Shown in pieces: positions 33,049-45,154 of a stretch of DNA of 64,000 nt (position 1 is the stretch's first letter; every line of letters starts with the position of its first letter). A model generated the notes under the pieces. It saw nothing but the letters and a program-made list of their open reading frames with translations, did no database searches and was not told the origin of the DNA. The DNA comes from Polyporus tsugae. Its lineage: Eukaryota; Basidiomycota; Agaricomycetes; Polyporales; Polyporaceae. The stretch covers positions 1,116,001 to 1,180,000 of the forward strand of contig JAHRBS010000005.1 of NCBI GenBank assembly GCA_024305745.1. The letters run 5' to 3'. Made by a program: the position numbers and the translations under genes.

Positions 33049-35469
33049 ATGGAGCTCGTCCAACTCGCTGCTGTCGTTGCGGGACTCGGGCTTCTGCGCT
33101 TTCTCTACAGTCTACTGACGAGGCCGTCCATCTCTGACATCCCCGGTCCAGAGCCGACGTCATTCTGGCTTGGTACGCCCGTCCCCCCAAGTTCCCCGCC
33201 CCAAACTGACATGCTGGCATCGCGCCTGCAGGCAACCTCCCCGACCTGTTCCAAGAGGAGGTCGGCGACACCGACTTCAAGTGGCAGGAGCAGTATGGGA
33301 GCATCGTGCGCGTCAAGGCGCCATTCGGGGTGAGTGCATTGCGTACGCGCACGCGCTGCTCGTCGCGCGCATCGCCGCGAGGTCGTGATCTGTGGATCGA
33401 GAAGTTAATTTGTGGGTTCCCAGGAAGACATGCTGTGGGTCTCTGACCCCAAGGCGCTCCAGTACATCTATCAGACGTCGGGGTACAACTTCCCGAAGCA
33501 GCCTGAGCGCCGCACCCTCTCCAGGCTGATCGGGGACCCGGGCCTCACATGGGCGGAAGGTGCGCTGCGCCCCGCGCGCGTGTCGTGCTGGATGTGCTGT
33601 TCTGACGGGGGCCCTTCCAAATAGGTGACGTGCACAAGCGGCAGCGCAAGGTCATGCTCCCTGCGTTTGGAAGTCCCGAGTCCAAGGCCCTCCTGCCCGT
33701 GTTCCGCCACTATGCGGAGCAAGTACGTGCTGGTGACGGATAGAAGCCCGTGCGATCCGCTCACTTTCGTCGCAGGTCACCCTGAAGTGGAAGGATTTGC
33801 TCGCCGGCAATAATGGGGAGTCGATCAAGATGAACGTGCACGACCACATCGCACCGGCGACGTTGGAGGCGATTGGAGAAGGTTCGTATTTCCGCGCTAA
33901 GGCTGAGATTCAAGCACGCTGAGGGCGCGCGCGCTAGCCGCGTTTGACTACAAGCTGGGCGTCATGGACGATGAGACGAGCGAGCTGGGCAAGGCTTACA
34001 GCAACCTCATGTAAGTCTTCATCGACACTTTCGCGCCCGGTGCGTCGTTTTGAATGGGACTGCGGATCCAGCACCACCATCTTCTCCGCACCCTCAAACG
34101 CGAAGGTTTTCATGCAGAACGTCGCGCACTACGTCCCCATGTCCATCCAGGAGTATCTTTACGACACCCTCCCCGGCAAGGGCCTCGACAAGGCGCGTGC
34201 CAACCGTGTGGCCGCGCACAAGGTCGCGAATCAGCTCCTAGAAGAGAAGAACGAGGCGCTCGCGACAGGCAAGGCCGCCAGGGACGTCATGAGTATCCTC
34301 GGTATGATTGCGTGCCCACTAGAACCCTTGCGTATGACTCATTGTACCGTCTCATACAGTCCGGGAGAACTCACTGGAAACTGGAGCGTCGCGTCTGACC
34401 CACCAGGAAATCGTCGCGCAAATGCGGTGCGTGGTCCACCTCCCCCAATGACGCACTCCACTCACATAGTCCTAACCACACCCTCCAGGACGATCATGCT
34501 CGCTGGCCAAGAGACGACCTCGAACACGCTCAGCTGGGCATTCCTCGAGCTCTCGAAGCAGCCCGCGATCCAGGACCGCCTGCGCGCAGAGGTGCGCGCG
34601 ATGGAGCGCACGATCCGCGAGCGCGGCGACGCCGACTTCACCGTCGCGGACTTCGAGGCGATGCCGTACCTGCAGGCGGTCCTCAAGGAGATCCTACGCT
34701 TCTACCCCGCCGTGCCGCACACGTACCGCCAGCCGCTCAAGGACGACGTCCTCCCGCTCGCGAAGCCCGTCACGACGAGCTCGGGCAAGGTCGTCTCGCA
34801 GGTGCCCATCCGCGCGGGGCTCCGGCTCATCCTCTCCGTGTGCGCGTACAACAGGTGAGCAGCAGCGTGTGCAGCGTGGGGCGCGGCCGAGATCGTATTC
34901 GTGTATTCGTATGGGGACTTATCTTTTGTGGGCGTGCGCAGGGAGAAGGACGTGTGGGGCGAGGACGCGCATCAGTTCAACCCGGAGCGATGGCTGACGT
35001 CCAGTGGCAAGCGTGCCTCGTCCGTCGGGGTCTATTCCAACCTGTACGTCATTCGCTATTGCCCCCAGGCGTTCTGTTGAGTGGCCGGCTGATCGGGGCG
35101 TTGTTGCGGGAACGGACGATCCAGGTTGACCTTCGCGGGCGGTGTGAGAGCGTGCATCGGCTGGCGATTTGCGTGAGTGCCTTCCCCCACCCCACCCCGT
35201 GCCTCTCCATGTCCTCGCGTTCCTCGAGGTCGACATGGGAACATGTGCACGCTGATGCTGACTGACACCCCCTCGTTGGCGCGCGCAGGATCTACGAGGT
35301 GCAAGCGTTCTTGACGGAGCTGGTGTCGAACTTCCAGTTCGAGCTGAGCGACGACGTGGACCGCATCCGCAAGACGTCCGCCATCGTCATGGTGCCGACG
35401 CTGGAGAACGAGATCACCAAGGGCGCGCAGATGCCGTTGCGCGTGTCGCTCGCGCCGCGCGAGGAATAG
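33049..35469 (+). CDS. Cytochrome P450 monooxygenase (542 aa)
   Basis: Twelve exons: 33049-33172, 33232-33329, 33424-33559, 33625-33722, 33776-33881, 33938-34010, 34072-34301, 34360-34426, 34489-34854, 34942-35043, 35125-35172 and 35289-35469; 1629 nt, 542 residues. An N-terminal membrane anchor (LAAVVAGLGLLRFLYSLL) and the IPGPEPTSFWLGN hinge place it on the ER. The oxygen-binding I helix reads AGQETTSNTL, the K helix ExxR is KEILRFYP, the PERF-like motif is FNPERW and the haem loop FAGGVRACIG carries the ligand Cys at about residue 476. All four hallmarks are intact, so an active enzyme is likely. It belongs to the large agaricomycete P450 expansion (CYP5144/CYP5150-like start), but I cannot assign a CYP number or a substrate. 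It stands alone, without co-clustered biosynthetic genes. Confidence 0.93.
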
Positions 35470-36724
35470 ATTTGGCTTGTGTCCGACCGGTGAGATCAGT
35501 GGTTGCAAAATGCCCCTCCCTTACCTCTCCGTATACACCAATTTCTTCTCATACCGTCTGTTCTATGATTACCTCGTCCCTGCCATCATACCAGACATTT
35601 GTCAACCTTGTTTACTCTCCATGTCCCTCATTAGCGTTATTGTTCTCTCGCTCCATCTCGTAATGGAGTCCGATTTGACCAAAACCTGTGGCGTGCAAGC
35701 ACGGCGAGGGTTACATTAGCGGAACGTTCGCTACATGAGTATAAGAGGGTGCGATATGACGATGATCTAGCTATAGGGTGATGGCGACAGACTCCGAGGA
35801 CGACCAGTAAGGACAGCATGATAACAGCGAAGTACGGAAAGGGCCGATATACAACGCTCAACCGCGTAGGAAGCATATAGTAGCAGTGCCGACGAGATAG
35901 CGACTGTAGTGAGATACTGAGATGGGGTTAGGTTGACGGAAGGAGGGAAGCCGGGAGTCCAGTGTATGGCTTGGTACTGCACCACGACTGACAATCGAGT
36001 GCGCGGCCGTGCAGTGGGGAGTCGTGGAGGATAGAAAGCAGGGTTCGGGTCGTACCAAAATGCCTCGTGCTGGCCAGCCATACACCGTGAGCGGGCAAAA
36101 TATGTACACGTGGCCAACTTGCAGCCAGTGCAGCAGGAAGCGTTCTTGCATCTCGTGCTCGAGACTCCCGCTTGAACTATGATGGGTACAATACCGACAA
36201 TTATGGTAGGGTAGGAATGGGGGCTTGCGATGGATGCTGCGACAACGGAAGGTCTAGAGACCCGGCGAAGGACATGGAGGAGAGAGGAAGCGGCATGATT
36301 CTTTCAACATATAACGCCTGAACGAGGGTAGTACGGGAGCAGACAGGACATACCGAGCATTTTATCTGCGACCTATACTCTCCTCCTCGGACCGCGGTAC
36401 GCCGACGCGGATAGTGGTCCAAGACGATCCAAAAGTTGAGTGTGTGTGCGGCTGCACGTCAGCTTGGTTGGGACTCGTATAGGGACGTTTGGGCGTAGGT
36501 CGAACGCGAATGTGCAGGCAGGCAGACACGATTGCTAGGCCGCTGCCGCCCTGACAGGCTGCGTGGACGCATTAACCGCATGAGTTTCATGGGATCGAAG
36601 GGCGATGACCAGGTCATTACGCACATCGATAGTGTGAGGGACTGCGAGGCCCGTTGCGAGCCAAGCTGTGGGGCCCCGTTCGGCTGATGAGCTTGATCGG
36701 ATGCGCTTGCGCTTGACCTGGACC
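35470..36724. other. Intergenic, no gene seen
   Basis: Convergent 3' flanks of the P450 and the membrane-protein gene; short ORFs only. Confidence 0.5.
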
Positions 36725-36950
36725 TCAGCCCCAGCTTGCCTGCCACGAAGATTGCGCCTTGCTTAAGCCTGGTTCGTGTGTGGAGGTCGAAGGGTAAGCA
36801 TGATGCGAAAGAGATAGAAGTACAGTGGACGGACCAGCCGTAAACCTGAAGTGGGGCAAGGTTGACAGGGCAGGAGTCGAGCCGATGGATCATCTTGCGG
36901 TATATACGCGCTGCAGCGATCGTACTGGTTCACCGTGATCAACATCGCGG

Positions 36951-38370
36951 TCAGCAGTCAGAGGTGGAGAAAGCATACGTGGTCACGACTAGGCGCGGCC
37001 AGGTATGTATCAGTGGTAGAGCCCAAGAGGAACAGTTGATTAGCACTCACAAGAACAGTAGCCCAGTGACTTGGACGGTTGCATCAGCAAAGCAGTCAGT
37101 CAGAGTGCTGTTCAACCCCTCACCAAATGGCTCCACGCTGACGAATCATAGAATCAGAACTGAACCGCGATGAGGACCACACGCGGAGGCTTACCGAAAC
37201 CGGGAAGAGCCAACAAGTAAAAAACCTGCGGAAGTCCAAAACACCTCAGGTCGGCTCGCGTTAGATCCACAAAGACACTCACGGTTGAAGGTACCGCGAT
37301 GACGCATATCAGCGCGAACTCGGCGACATCGGTGTCCCACATCGTCCGGAGGCAATCCCGAATCCTGAAATTGTGCTCATGCTTGGCCACGACGAGGACG
37401 TAGAACAGTGCGAGAACCAGTCCGCTTGTCGGGATGCAAAGCACTGGGATAAGTTGAGTACAGACAATCATGCAGTATACGATGACGTGCCCACATACTC
37501 AATATAGCCATCGTGGCGTGCGGACCGATATCCGGCGGGGCTGGTTGGGTAAGGCCTTCCACCATATCTGACGATTGGTGTTATAGTGGACAGTGAAGAC
37601 GAAGATATTGAGGAAACGCACTGCGGAGAAGAACCCCCCATAGAGCGACCATCATGAGCTGCAACAAGAGGGAGAGGTACTTGTTCTTGTACAGGATGCA
37701 TCTGGGGAAGACTGGGTACGTGGCAAAGAAGGACGATGGAGACTGAAGAACGTACAATCGGATCACGAGAATGCTGAACGCGAAACCGAGTGAAAGGGTG
37801 GACGCAGCCTGGTATGCAGCGCGTCAGTGAACATTTAGAGCTGAGGTAGAATGATAATGTACTTGGCTGATGTATGTGAGCACCTGTTACGCGCGCGTCA
37901 ACACGCACTGGAGTGAGTTATGGCAGCGCATGGTCGGGGATCTACATGGGACGACTTACATCTAGCCGCGCCTTCTCCAACGCATCATAGTACACCAGGA
38001 ATGAGATCATGGACAGGAGACTGAGGTACCGACATGGGTAATACAGCATGAACGCCCCTAGCCTGCATCCGACCTTCCCCCTCAGGAGCGCGAGGTCGCA
38101 CGAGAGGTAGGAGAAGAAGTTCATGCTCGACAGGGAAGGGCAGTCGGTACAGAGGCAGTTGAGACGCAGGACCACCAGGGAGAAGCTACTCACTACGCGT
38201 ATCCAAACAGCAGATGCGGCACGAACATGTTCATCGAATGGTCTACGGGGTCCGTCGCGTCAGGAATGGGACGGGTTGACACATTGGTGTGGAGACGCGC
38301 GCAAGCACGATGTGTACGACTTACCTGTAGCAGGTAGTATTAGACCGTCATCCGCATCGACCTGGCCCAT
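36951..38370 (-). CDS. Multi-span membrane protein of an agaricomycete family, C-terminus probably frameshifted (247 aa)
   Basis: Twelve exons: 38370-38325, 38242-38197, 38125-37960, 37883-37863, 37808-37756, 37701-37622, 37567-37499, 37443-37283, 37225-37195, 37137-37124, 37069-37051 and 36988-36951; 744 nt in frame, ending at TGA 36951-36953. Helices include MNFFSYLSCDLALLRGKVGC, YYPCRYLSLLSMISFLVYY, STLSLGFAFSILVIRL, KYLSLLLQLMMVALWGVLL and SGLVLALFYVLVVAK. I recognise the layout from basidiomycete genomes but know no domain name or function. Just upstream of the stop, a different frame continues as LLTAMLITVNQ and, after a possible intron, AGPSTVLLSLSHH (to 36725), which matches the expected last helix; one missing base at about 36957 explains this. 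So the encoded protein may have lost its final helix. Exons of 14 and 19 nt are present. Confidence 0.6.
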
Positions 38371-41300
38371 CCTGGCTTCGCATGAGGTCGCGTTCCGCGG
38401 CGGGGGCGGCGCTGGAGTTATCGCAATTGTACCCGTTCACCAGTGCGCGATAGTCGCCAGGATCCCCAGAGTGTGCTGGACGTGTCGATCGAGGTCAACC
38501 TAGGAATAGTGGGGAGGAGAGAAGAGAAGGGGACCAATGGACCAGTGATGGACTTGACCGGGAACTTCAGTTAGTGATGAAGGAACAAGAAAGGACCGGG
38601 TTTGCGGGTCCTGAGGCCTGCGCGCTCAGCGGAGGTCGGAGATGGTCCAAGACTCCGAATCCAAACAGGGACGTTGCCGAGCAAACCGAGACTAGCCCCA
38701 GATCAGGTTTACGTATTGATGGAGAGGTTAACTTAGCGTCCCTCGGCGCTCTCAAAATGAATGTCTGCGAACGAGATTAATATTAGATGCTTCCGCGCTG
38801 GAAGTATGTATGGAAACATGCCGTGAGCCGTTGCTGGCTGCCATCTGATTGACGTCTCGTAGGATGGACGACGAATAAAGGCTAGTGGTGGGTGGCGGAC
38901 CGTGCGCTTGGCTCAGGTTGAGGAAAAGGTAATGCCACATGGCACGGATCCTTCTATTCACCGACTTGGCCGCCGGCAAGACAGCCGCGCAAGTTCGCAG
39001 CTGACGATTGTCAGGCTTCCCCAGTCCTTGTCGTGGTTGTCAAGTACCTCCGCAGGCAAAGTCGTAGATTCGTCAGTCCACGACAACGACATTGGAACAA
39101 GCTGGGAACAACGCTCCCGCAACTGGTCGCCAGAATTTCGAAAATTTGAATGCATATGCCGATCGGTTTCAGCATGCCCAACCTCGATCCCAGCCCATCA
39201 CCTATAGGCATAATTAGGTTAGACAGCGTCGTGGCACTAGCAGATTTGCCCCTCATAGAGATCGTCAAGAGCAGCTTCACTTACAGTCCTCGTTTCACGT
39301 AAATTTTAGGGTGGCGTGCTACGCACGTTCTCCTACATAATCCCGACTGTCGTAACACTGCCACCTTGCATACAAGGCAAACTCGAGTGAGGCTGGGAAG
39401 TGCCTTGAGTCATGGGAGATTAGTCAAGAATTTCAACGCACCGCATACACTTCGCTTGGGTGACCGACTCGAACGCTTGCCAACCCGGATTTGTGTCCGA
39501 TTCGGCAATGGTACAGAGAAGACATCCATCTCGGACCCTGGAACCATAGCCGAGGTTCGCGAACAGCCTGTACCCGACGCACAAGAAAAGCCCGTTGCAA
39601 GGACGTCGTCAAGAGGCAGGACTGCTGAGGAGTGGTAAAGGACGAGTCACCGTCGCTCCGGGAGGAAAATGAACGCCACAAAGCCCGCGCTTATGTAACA
39701 GCCAGTGGCCGTATCTTCTAAGTTCTCCCCCATCAGGCAGCCAGCTTGTGCCATCCACATCCTCTGCCTGTGTTGGCCCCTCAGTCAAGAGGTCTGGATG
39801 TGAGAATTGTCATACTGCTGGACACCTTAGAGTAGGTAGGCAGTACTTACCAGCCGCTTCTAATTACAGCTGACACATGTGGCATACTACCTGCAGACTG
39901 CCAGCAGTGTGGAGGCGGGCTGATGACGTTTCTATCAAACGATGGCCCGTATCCGAGTCGGTTCACGTAAAGTATTTAAAAATCAAGGTCCGCGAGCCGC
40001 CGCGAAGAGTCCGCCCTGGTACGCAGTACTGGATCCAGGCGGGAAAAGAAGCACGCCACTCAGGACTGCGACCCGGTGAAGTTGGCCGCGCGCGGGCTAA
40101 CGGCCACTGTGAAGTGCCTCGTGGGCGTTACTCGTCCTATGCTTGCGAACCTAACAAAAGCCAGCACCTATTCTTCTTTCCTCTCGTGTGGCGGACTGTA
40201 GAGAGGCTCCTCTGAGCTATACCCCGCGTGACGGTGTCCCTTGGCTTGTCCGACAAGTTTCAAAGAGGACTGATCCGTACGGTACTTGACTGGATGACAC
40301 TTTCCGCAGCATTGTAGTGCGGATGTGTAGATGCGGTGCGATTGATCCATCACAGGGAGACAAATCTCCTTATTACCTATCCGATCCAGATTGCAATATG
40401 ACGGCAGTCCAGTTCTGGAATCGGCGGCGGTGCGTCGCCCCAAGTCCGACGCTAGTACTGTATTATTCAAGCCTTTAGCATCGCTCAGCGCTGCCGCGTG
40501 CCTCAAAGTGAAGCAGGACCACTCTCGCGATCGTTTGGCTACTAACCTTGTACGTACCGGCGCTGAACCGGTGCCATAGTCCGTCCGACGCTGATTGCAG
40601 GTCTGAGCAGTGGTTCATATCGTTTGTATTTGCGTTCGATGGTTGTCTGTTGGTCCACATAACATTGACTTTCTGCACAGGAATACTTACGCGGTGGGCC
40701 ATCGGGTCCGGGATGGTTGTTTGTGCATGTTAGGATCGCAAGCTATTGGCCTCGACGCCCATGACCCTTCCACATCCATACTTTCCCCTGCTTTTCCCCC
40801 TGCCATGACGACCCCTCAATTCCGCCTGTCTTGCATATATGCTGTGTTTACGGTCCCATACGCATCTGGATTCCCGCTGGCAGCCGATAGGCCAACTCCT
40901 AAGGCTCAGGGGCGTGGGAACACGTCGTTGCGGTGGCCGAACTGGACTCGAGAGGCAAGTCTTCTGGTCGTTACTTTCCTTCCGCTGCAAGTCCTCCTGT
41001 CTGCCCTCTACAGATGAATAGAAAGGAGAAGAAATTAACGGGATGTCTTGAACAATCTCGGGGGCGTTGCCAAGCTCGGAACGCGTGGTATTCCCGCACG
41101 AACCGCGCATCGTGATGTTGAGTGTTCCCCCTTGTTCGTCCTACCCTCCTTTGTGGCTCTCGGATGGGCATCACGGGGACCAATGGACACTCTGCTTGAA
41201 CGTTTCCGCATATATTTTTGTTGGCTTGCGCTCGGATCACAAGCAAGCTGGGATGTGCAGGGGGTGTTTGGTTTTCTGCCAGCCTGCCGCGCGGGCGCGG

Positions 41301-41728
41301 TACAAGCTCTGTAGGCAGTTCTTCACCGTGAGTTTTGCTTGCTCAACTCTTCGCGCGTTGCATGGGGCTGGGACAGTAGTGTGGAAGCGTTCCAAGATAT
41401 CCGACTACACCCTGCCGCCTTGAAGCGAGGGCGGGGGGGAAGAATAGGGTAAAGGTCAGAATAGGGTGGAGTTTCGATCGTTCATCTCCTTCCCATCCTT
41501 ATCCTCCTTACCCCGCAATATTGTGGTATGCAGATACAGGGTTCTATCCCTTCGCAGCTGATGGCTCGTGTTCTGTTCTTGGATTCTCTCGTCGCTCACA
41601 CGCATTCGCGGTATATATGCCTCCCAGCAGTCGGAGGAACGTCCTCATTTCGTCCGTACCCATCCCGTACCACACGACGAGCGACTCTCTATTTTTCCTC
41701 TCTCTCCCCACTAGCTCTCCGTGCCGCC
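38371..41728. other. Gene-poor 3.4-kb region
   Basis: No supported gene. At about 38950-39290 (minus) two frames read GDGLGSRLGMLKPIGICIQ and SGDQLRERCSQLVPMSLSW, vaguely like the N-terminal helical domain of fungal NACHT-type proteins, but broken by a frame change; not annotated as a gene. The remainder holds only short unrelated ORFs. Confidence 0.4.
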
Positions 41729-42634
41729 ATGCTTGCAAATGCCAAGTTCTTCGTCATCTTCCTTTACCTGGCCTCCACTGGGGTCAGCGCCCGCCCGCAA
41801 GGTATGTCCAAGCATTCTGTTCTCCGTCCATCCATTTTTAAGATTTGCCACTGGTCTGTAGGACCTTTAGGAGCCACCACCACTTCAGTCGATGCGTCCG
41901 CAACTTCTACTTCGCCCGCCACTTCGACCGATTCGTCCGCCACTTCGACCGATTCGTCCACTACCTCAGTCGATTCGTCCGCTACCTCAGTCGATTCGTC
42001 CACTACCTGCACGACGTCGGCCGATTCGTCCACTTACACGACGTCAGCCGATTCGTCCACTACTTACACGACGTCAGCCACTCCATCCACTACCTGCACG
42101 ACGTCGGCCGATTCGTCCACTTACACCGATTCGTCCACTTACACCGATTCGTCCACTACTTACACGACGTCAGCCACTCCGTCCACTACTTACACGACGT
42201 CAGCCACTCCGTCCACTACTTACACGACGTCAGCCACTCCGTCCACTACCTGCACGACGTCAGCCACTCCATCCACTACCTGCACGACGTCGGCCGATTC
42301 GTCCACTACTGACACGACGTCAGCCGATTCGTCCACTACTGACACGACGTCAGCCGCTCCGTCCACTACCTGCACGACGTCCGATCAACCGTCGTCCACG
42401 ACCAAGGAAACGGGGTACAGGATCGTGAAGGCGACGCCCACGGGCAAGAGGACGACAACGTCCTCAAGCAAGGAGACGACAACATCCACGGGCACGGGCA
42501 CGGCGACATCCGCGTGCCAGGCGACGACCGTCACCAAAACGGTCGCGAGGACGACGATCACGTCGACCAAGACGGTCACGACGAAGAGGTCGACCATGGC
42601 GAGGCGCACTCCCAGCGTGATGGACTTGGCGTAG
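41729..42634 (+). CDS. Secreted Thr/Ser-rich repeat (mucin-like) protein (281 aa)
   Basis: Exons 41729-41801 and 41862-42634 encode 281 residues; the 60-nt intron (GTATGT to GTAG) has no stop and is a multiple of three, so a retained form would add 20 residues. The signal peptide is MLANAKFFVIFLYLASTGVSA, given here only up to its Ala cleavage site. The mature protein is built of units such as DSSTTYTTSATPSTT, nearly all Ser, Thr, Asp, Ala, Tyr and Pro, with regularly placed Cys in some units (TTCTTSA). It ends in a Lys/Arg/Thr-rich tail without a second hydrophobic segment, so a GPI anchor is not evident. Such proteins are usually O-mannosylated and sit in the cell wall or mucilage. The function is inferred from composition only. 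Confidence 0.7.
   Translation: MLANAKFFVIFLYLASTGVSARPQGMSKHSVLRPSIFKICHWSVGPLGATTTSVDASATSTSPATSTDSSATSTDSSTTSVDSSATSVDSSTTCTTSADSSTYTTSADSSTTYTTSATPSTTCTTSADSSTYTDSSTYTDSSTTYTTSATPSTTYTTSATPSTTYTTSATPSTTCTTSATPSTTCTTSADSSTTDTTSADSSTTDTTSAAPSTTCTTSDQPSSTTKETGYRIVKATPTGKRTTTSSSKETTTSTGTGTATSACQATTVTKTVARTTITSTKTVTTKRSTMARRTPSVMDLA
41927..42380 (+). repeat. Coding minisatellite in the mucin-like gene (15- and 30-nt units)
   Basis: Units of the type TCCACTACTTACACGACGTC recur through the exon. Positions 42151-42180, 42181-42210 and 42211-42240 are three identical 30-mers in tandem; other copies differ by one or a few bases. Unit lengths are multiples of three, so gain or loss of copies keeps the frame. 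Confidence 0.9.
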
Positions 42635-43161
42635 GCGTTCCTAACCGAGACGGGTGCCGACGACGGCGACGACGCTGGGGAGCCCGGAGGAGACGGAGCG
42701 CGTTCGCTAGCTGTGCGGATCTCATCGTTGGACATGGACCTTCACGAACATTGGCGTGTTTGGACGGATCGGACACTAGTACTTGTTACAGTTGCCAGGC
42801 TCGCCCACGAGGACCCTAGAATGTGTGCTGTTGCTGTTTTGCGTGCGGCGTGGGGAATGGGATGATGATGGATTGGACTCGGCGGACGTGTTGTGTATGT
42901 TCTGGAATTGTACTGCTGCTGTGTCTGGTGTCGTGTTAGAGTGTACAATTGGATGCAGCGTTGCGTCGGGATGTACACGGGGTGTGGCATGACATAAAAA
43001 CGTTGATGATGATATCGCGACTGCAAGGTCGGCGTTGGTACACTAGTGATACAACAGCATTAAGAGTCCGCTTGAAGGAGAAGATCGAAGCAAGAGGTAA
43101 CAACGAACGCATCCCCCACGTATACCGGAGTCTCTCAAGAATCAAGGCTGCGGAGCCAGCC
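42635..43161. other. Intergenic, convergent 3' flanks
   Basis: Between the mucin-like gene and the minus-strand conserved gene. No gene seen. Confidence 0.5.
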
Positions 43162-44604
43162 TCAGCAGATGATGCAGTCAGCTCCAGGCGGCCCAAGCTT
43201 CGCCTCAAGCCTCGCGACCAACGAGCCGTCCGCCTCGAAGTAGGGGCAGCCACTAGAGCGCGAAACGCGAAATGGCAGTCAGAACGTGGCTCTGCGCACC
43301 AAACGACGGGGGAGAGAGGACGTACTTGAATTGCAGACTGTTCGCGAGCGCGCTCTCCTCGAGTGCGATCACGACCTGCGAGTTGTCGTCCCACTTCGCA
43401 GAGGTGAGCTGCTCGCGCGCCCTCAGCCGCAGCTCCACCGTCGGCTTCAGCCTCGGGCGCGACGAAGAGGACGGAGTCGACGGCGTGTCGCCGTCCCCCG
43501 CCATGATCGCCTGGAGGAGCGAGGTCGGGGGCCCGGTGTAGGGGGATGACGGGGATGGGGGTGGGGGATCTTGGCTGCGCGCGCGCGGATCCTCGATGAC
43601 GAGGCGCGAGTCGATGCACGTCGGGGGGCTGTGCGGGAGGAGCGCGAGGCGGACGACCCAGCTGCCGGCCTTGAAGTGCCTGTACCCGAGACGCCTGTCG
43701 TACTCGCTCTTCACGACGATGAAGGAGAGCTCCCACAGGCGTCCTGCCGCGGGGATGTCAGAGCTCCGACATAGACATAACAGCGGGGGAGAAGGGGCAA
43801 CGTCGCACGAAGAATCTTCATCGGAGGAGACATACCTTTGGCGATGAACTCGAGACGGATCGTGCCCGATATCCGCATGCGTTTCTGGAACAAGGGTATC
43901 CTGAACTTGGCCACGAACGCGCCCTCGTCCGCCTTCACGTCCTCCACATCTACGTCGTCCACCGGCACGCTCCCGCCCAGCAAGATCTCCTCCCTCCCCG
44001 TGAGCGGCGAGAACGCCGGCGAGCGCCTCAGCTTCTGGAAGAGGGTGTGGTCGGACGTGTGCAGGCACGCCAGCCGGATCTCGTCGACCGTTGCGTCTGT
44101 CAGCGGCGCCGCGTGCGACAGCAGCGCCGACACGAGGTCGGGCTCGTCCGCGGCGAGGGGCTGCGACGGGCGGTTGATGATCGCCCAGTAGATCGGGGTG
44201 TGGCCCTCGACGCTCTGCTCCTGGAGGAGAGCCGGGAGCGAGAGGTCGTACGTCCGGCACGCGTCCGCGCAGCTCTCGAGCACGCCGAGCGCGCCCGCCG
44301 CGTCGTTCTGCTTGACGAGGTCGCGGAGGAGCCCGAGGAGTGTCGTGCGCACCTCCCGCACCGCGCGTGCGGTGGGCCCGAAGTTGAACCACGCGGGGCC
44401 GGTACGCTTTCCGCCGCTGCTGCCGAGGGAGGTGGGGGATTTGGGGGACAGTGGGGAGGGGAGGGGGTGGTTGGATGAGCTTGAGGGCTTCTCGTCTCGG
44501 GCGGCGGGCGTGGGTGGGACACCGTCCAGGGCATCGTAGGATGGGGGCGCGTCGCCTGGGATGTCTACTTCGTCCCCGGGGAGAGGCGGCTTGTCGATGA
44601 TCAT
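43162..44604 (-). CDS. Conserved fungal protein of unknown function, ankyrin-like segment (425 aa)
   Basis: Exons 44604-43836, 43743-43326 and 43252-43162 join in frame to 425 residues (introns 92 and 73 nt). A Pro/Ser-rich start (GDAPPSYDAL contains a PPSY-type motif, often a WW-domain ligand) is followed by a helical part with one ankyrin-like unit, EGHTPIYWAIINR, and then a beta-rich part (FRIPLFQKRMRISGTIRLEF, ELSFIVVKSEYDRRLGYRHF). The C-terminal half contains ELRLRAREQLTSAKWDDNSQ and ends GPPGADCIIC, where CIIC resembles a CaaX prenylation box (Cys-Ile-Ile-Cys). I recognise the protein as common in agaricomycetes but know no function. The CaaX reading predicts membrane association and is inference. 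Confidence 0.75.
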
Positions 44605-45154
44605 AGCGTTGCTTGAGGATCGGTTTGCCTATGAGCTCGAGGAGGAGTGTCAAGGCCAAGGACAAGTGGATCGAGCGTCAGGCGGAGGTGACTCGAAGCC
44701 GGGAGGGGAAGGAGGCCAAGTCAGGGAGGATATACGGTTTCGAAGTCGAAGAGCTGTTGAGCAGGACGGCGGCTGCGGGCAGCCATGGATTTGACAGAAC
44801 AACGACAAGCCTGGCAGCGTGCGCAGTGGCTCGCACTGCGCCGCGGCCGTAATTGAACGGCAGAGGGGGCGGTGTTGATCTATTCCGTTCTTGAACAGAT
44901 TACTTTAGTACTTACCCAGTTACACAGTCCCCGTCTGCAAACCGGATGAGCAGGCCTGCGCGAGTTCGCAGTCCATGGCCAAGCGTCGTAACGATTTCCT
45001 CTTAAACGGTCCTTGAATGAATTTGGAGAAGCCGCCCCGCTCCATGCAAAACCTCAACGTCACGCCAACGTTATTAGTACTGTGGCCAAACGCACTGGCA
45101 ATCCACTGAGATTGATCCGTATACTATCATAATACACGAGGTAAAGTAATACAA
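44605..45154. other. Intergenic, no gene seen
   Basis: Promoter side of the conserved gene and 3' flank of the F-box gene at 45155. Confidence 0.5.

Noticed and set aside
33049..35469. P450 as part of a secondary-metabolite gene cluster
   Set aside because: No terpene synthase, polyketide synthase, NRPS, transporter or regulator gene lies nearby; the neighbours are a tRNA gene and a membrane protein.
41845..42428. Repeat-rich ORFs in the other two plus frames of the mucin-like gene
   Set aside because: They arise because 30-bp repeats are open in all frames; only the first frame has a signal peptide and typical composition.
43253..44665. 470-codon minus ORF in another frame over the conserved unknown gene
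   Set aside because: Its 5' half is Arg/Pro/Ala-rich shadow; it becomes meaningful only where it shares the frame of the spliced gene's second exon.
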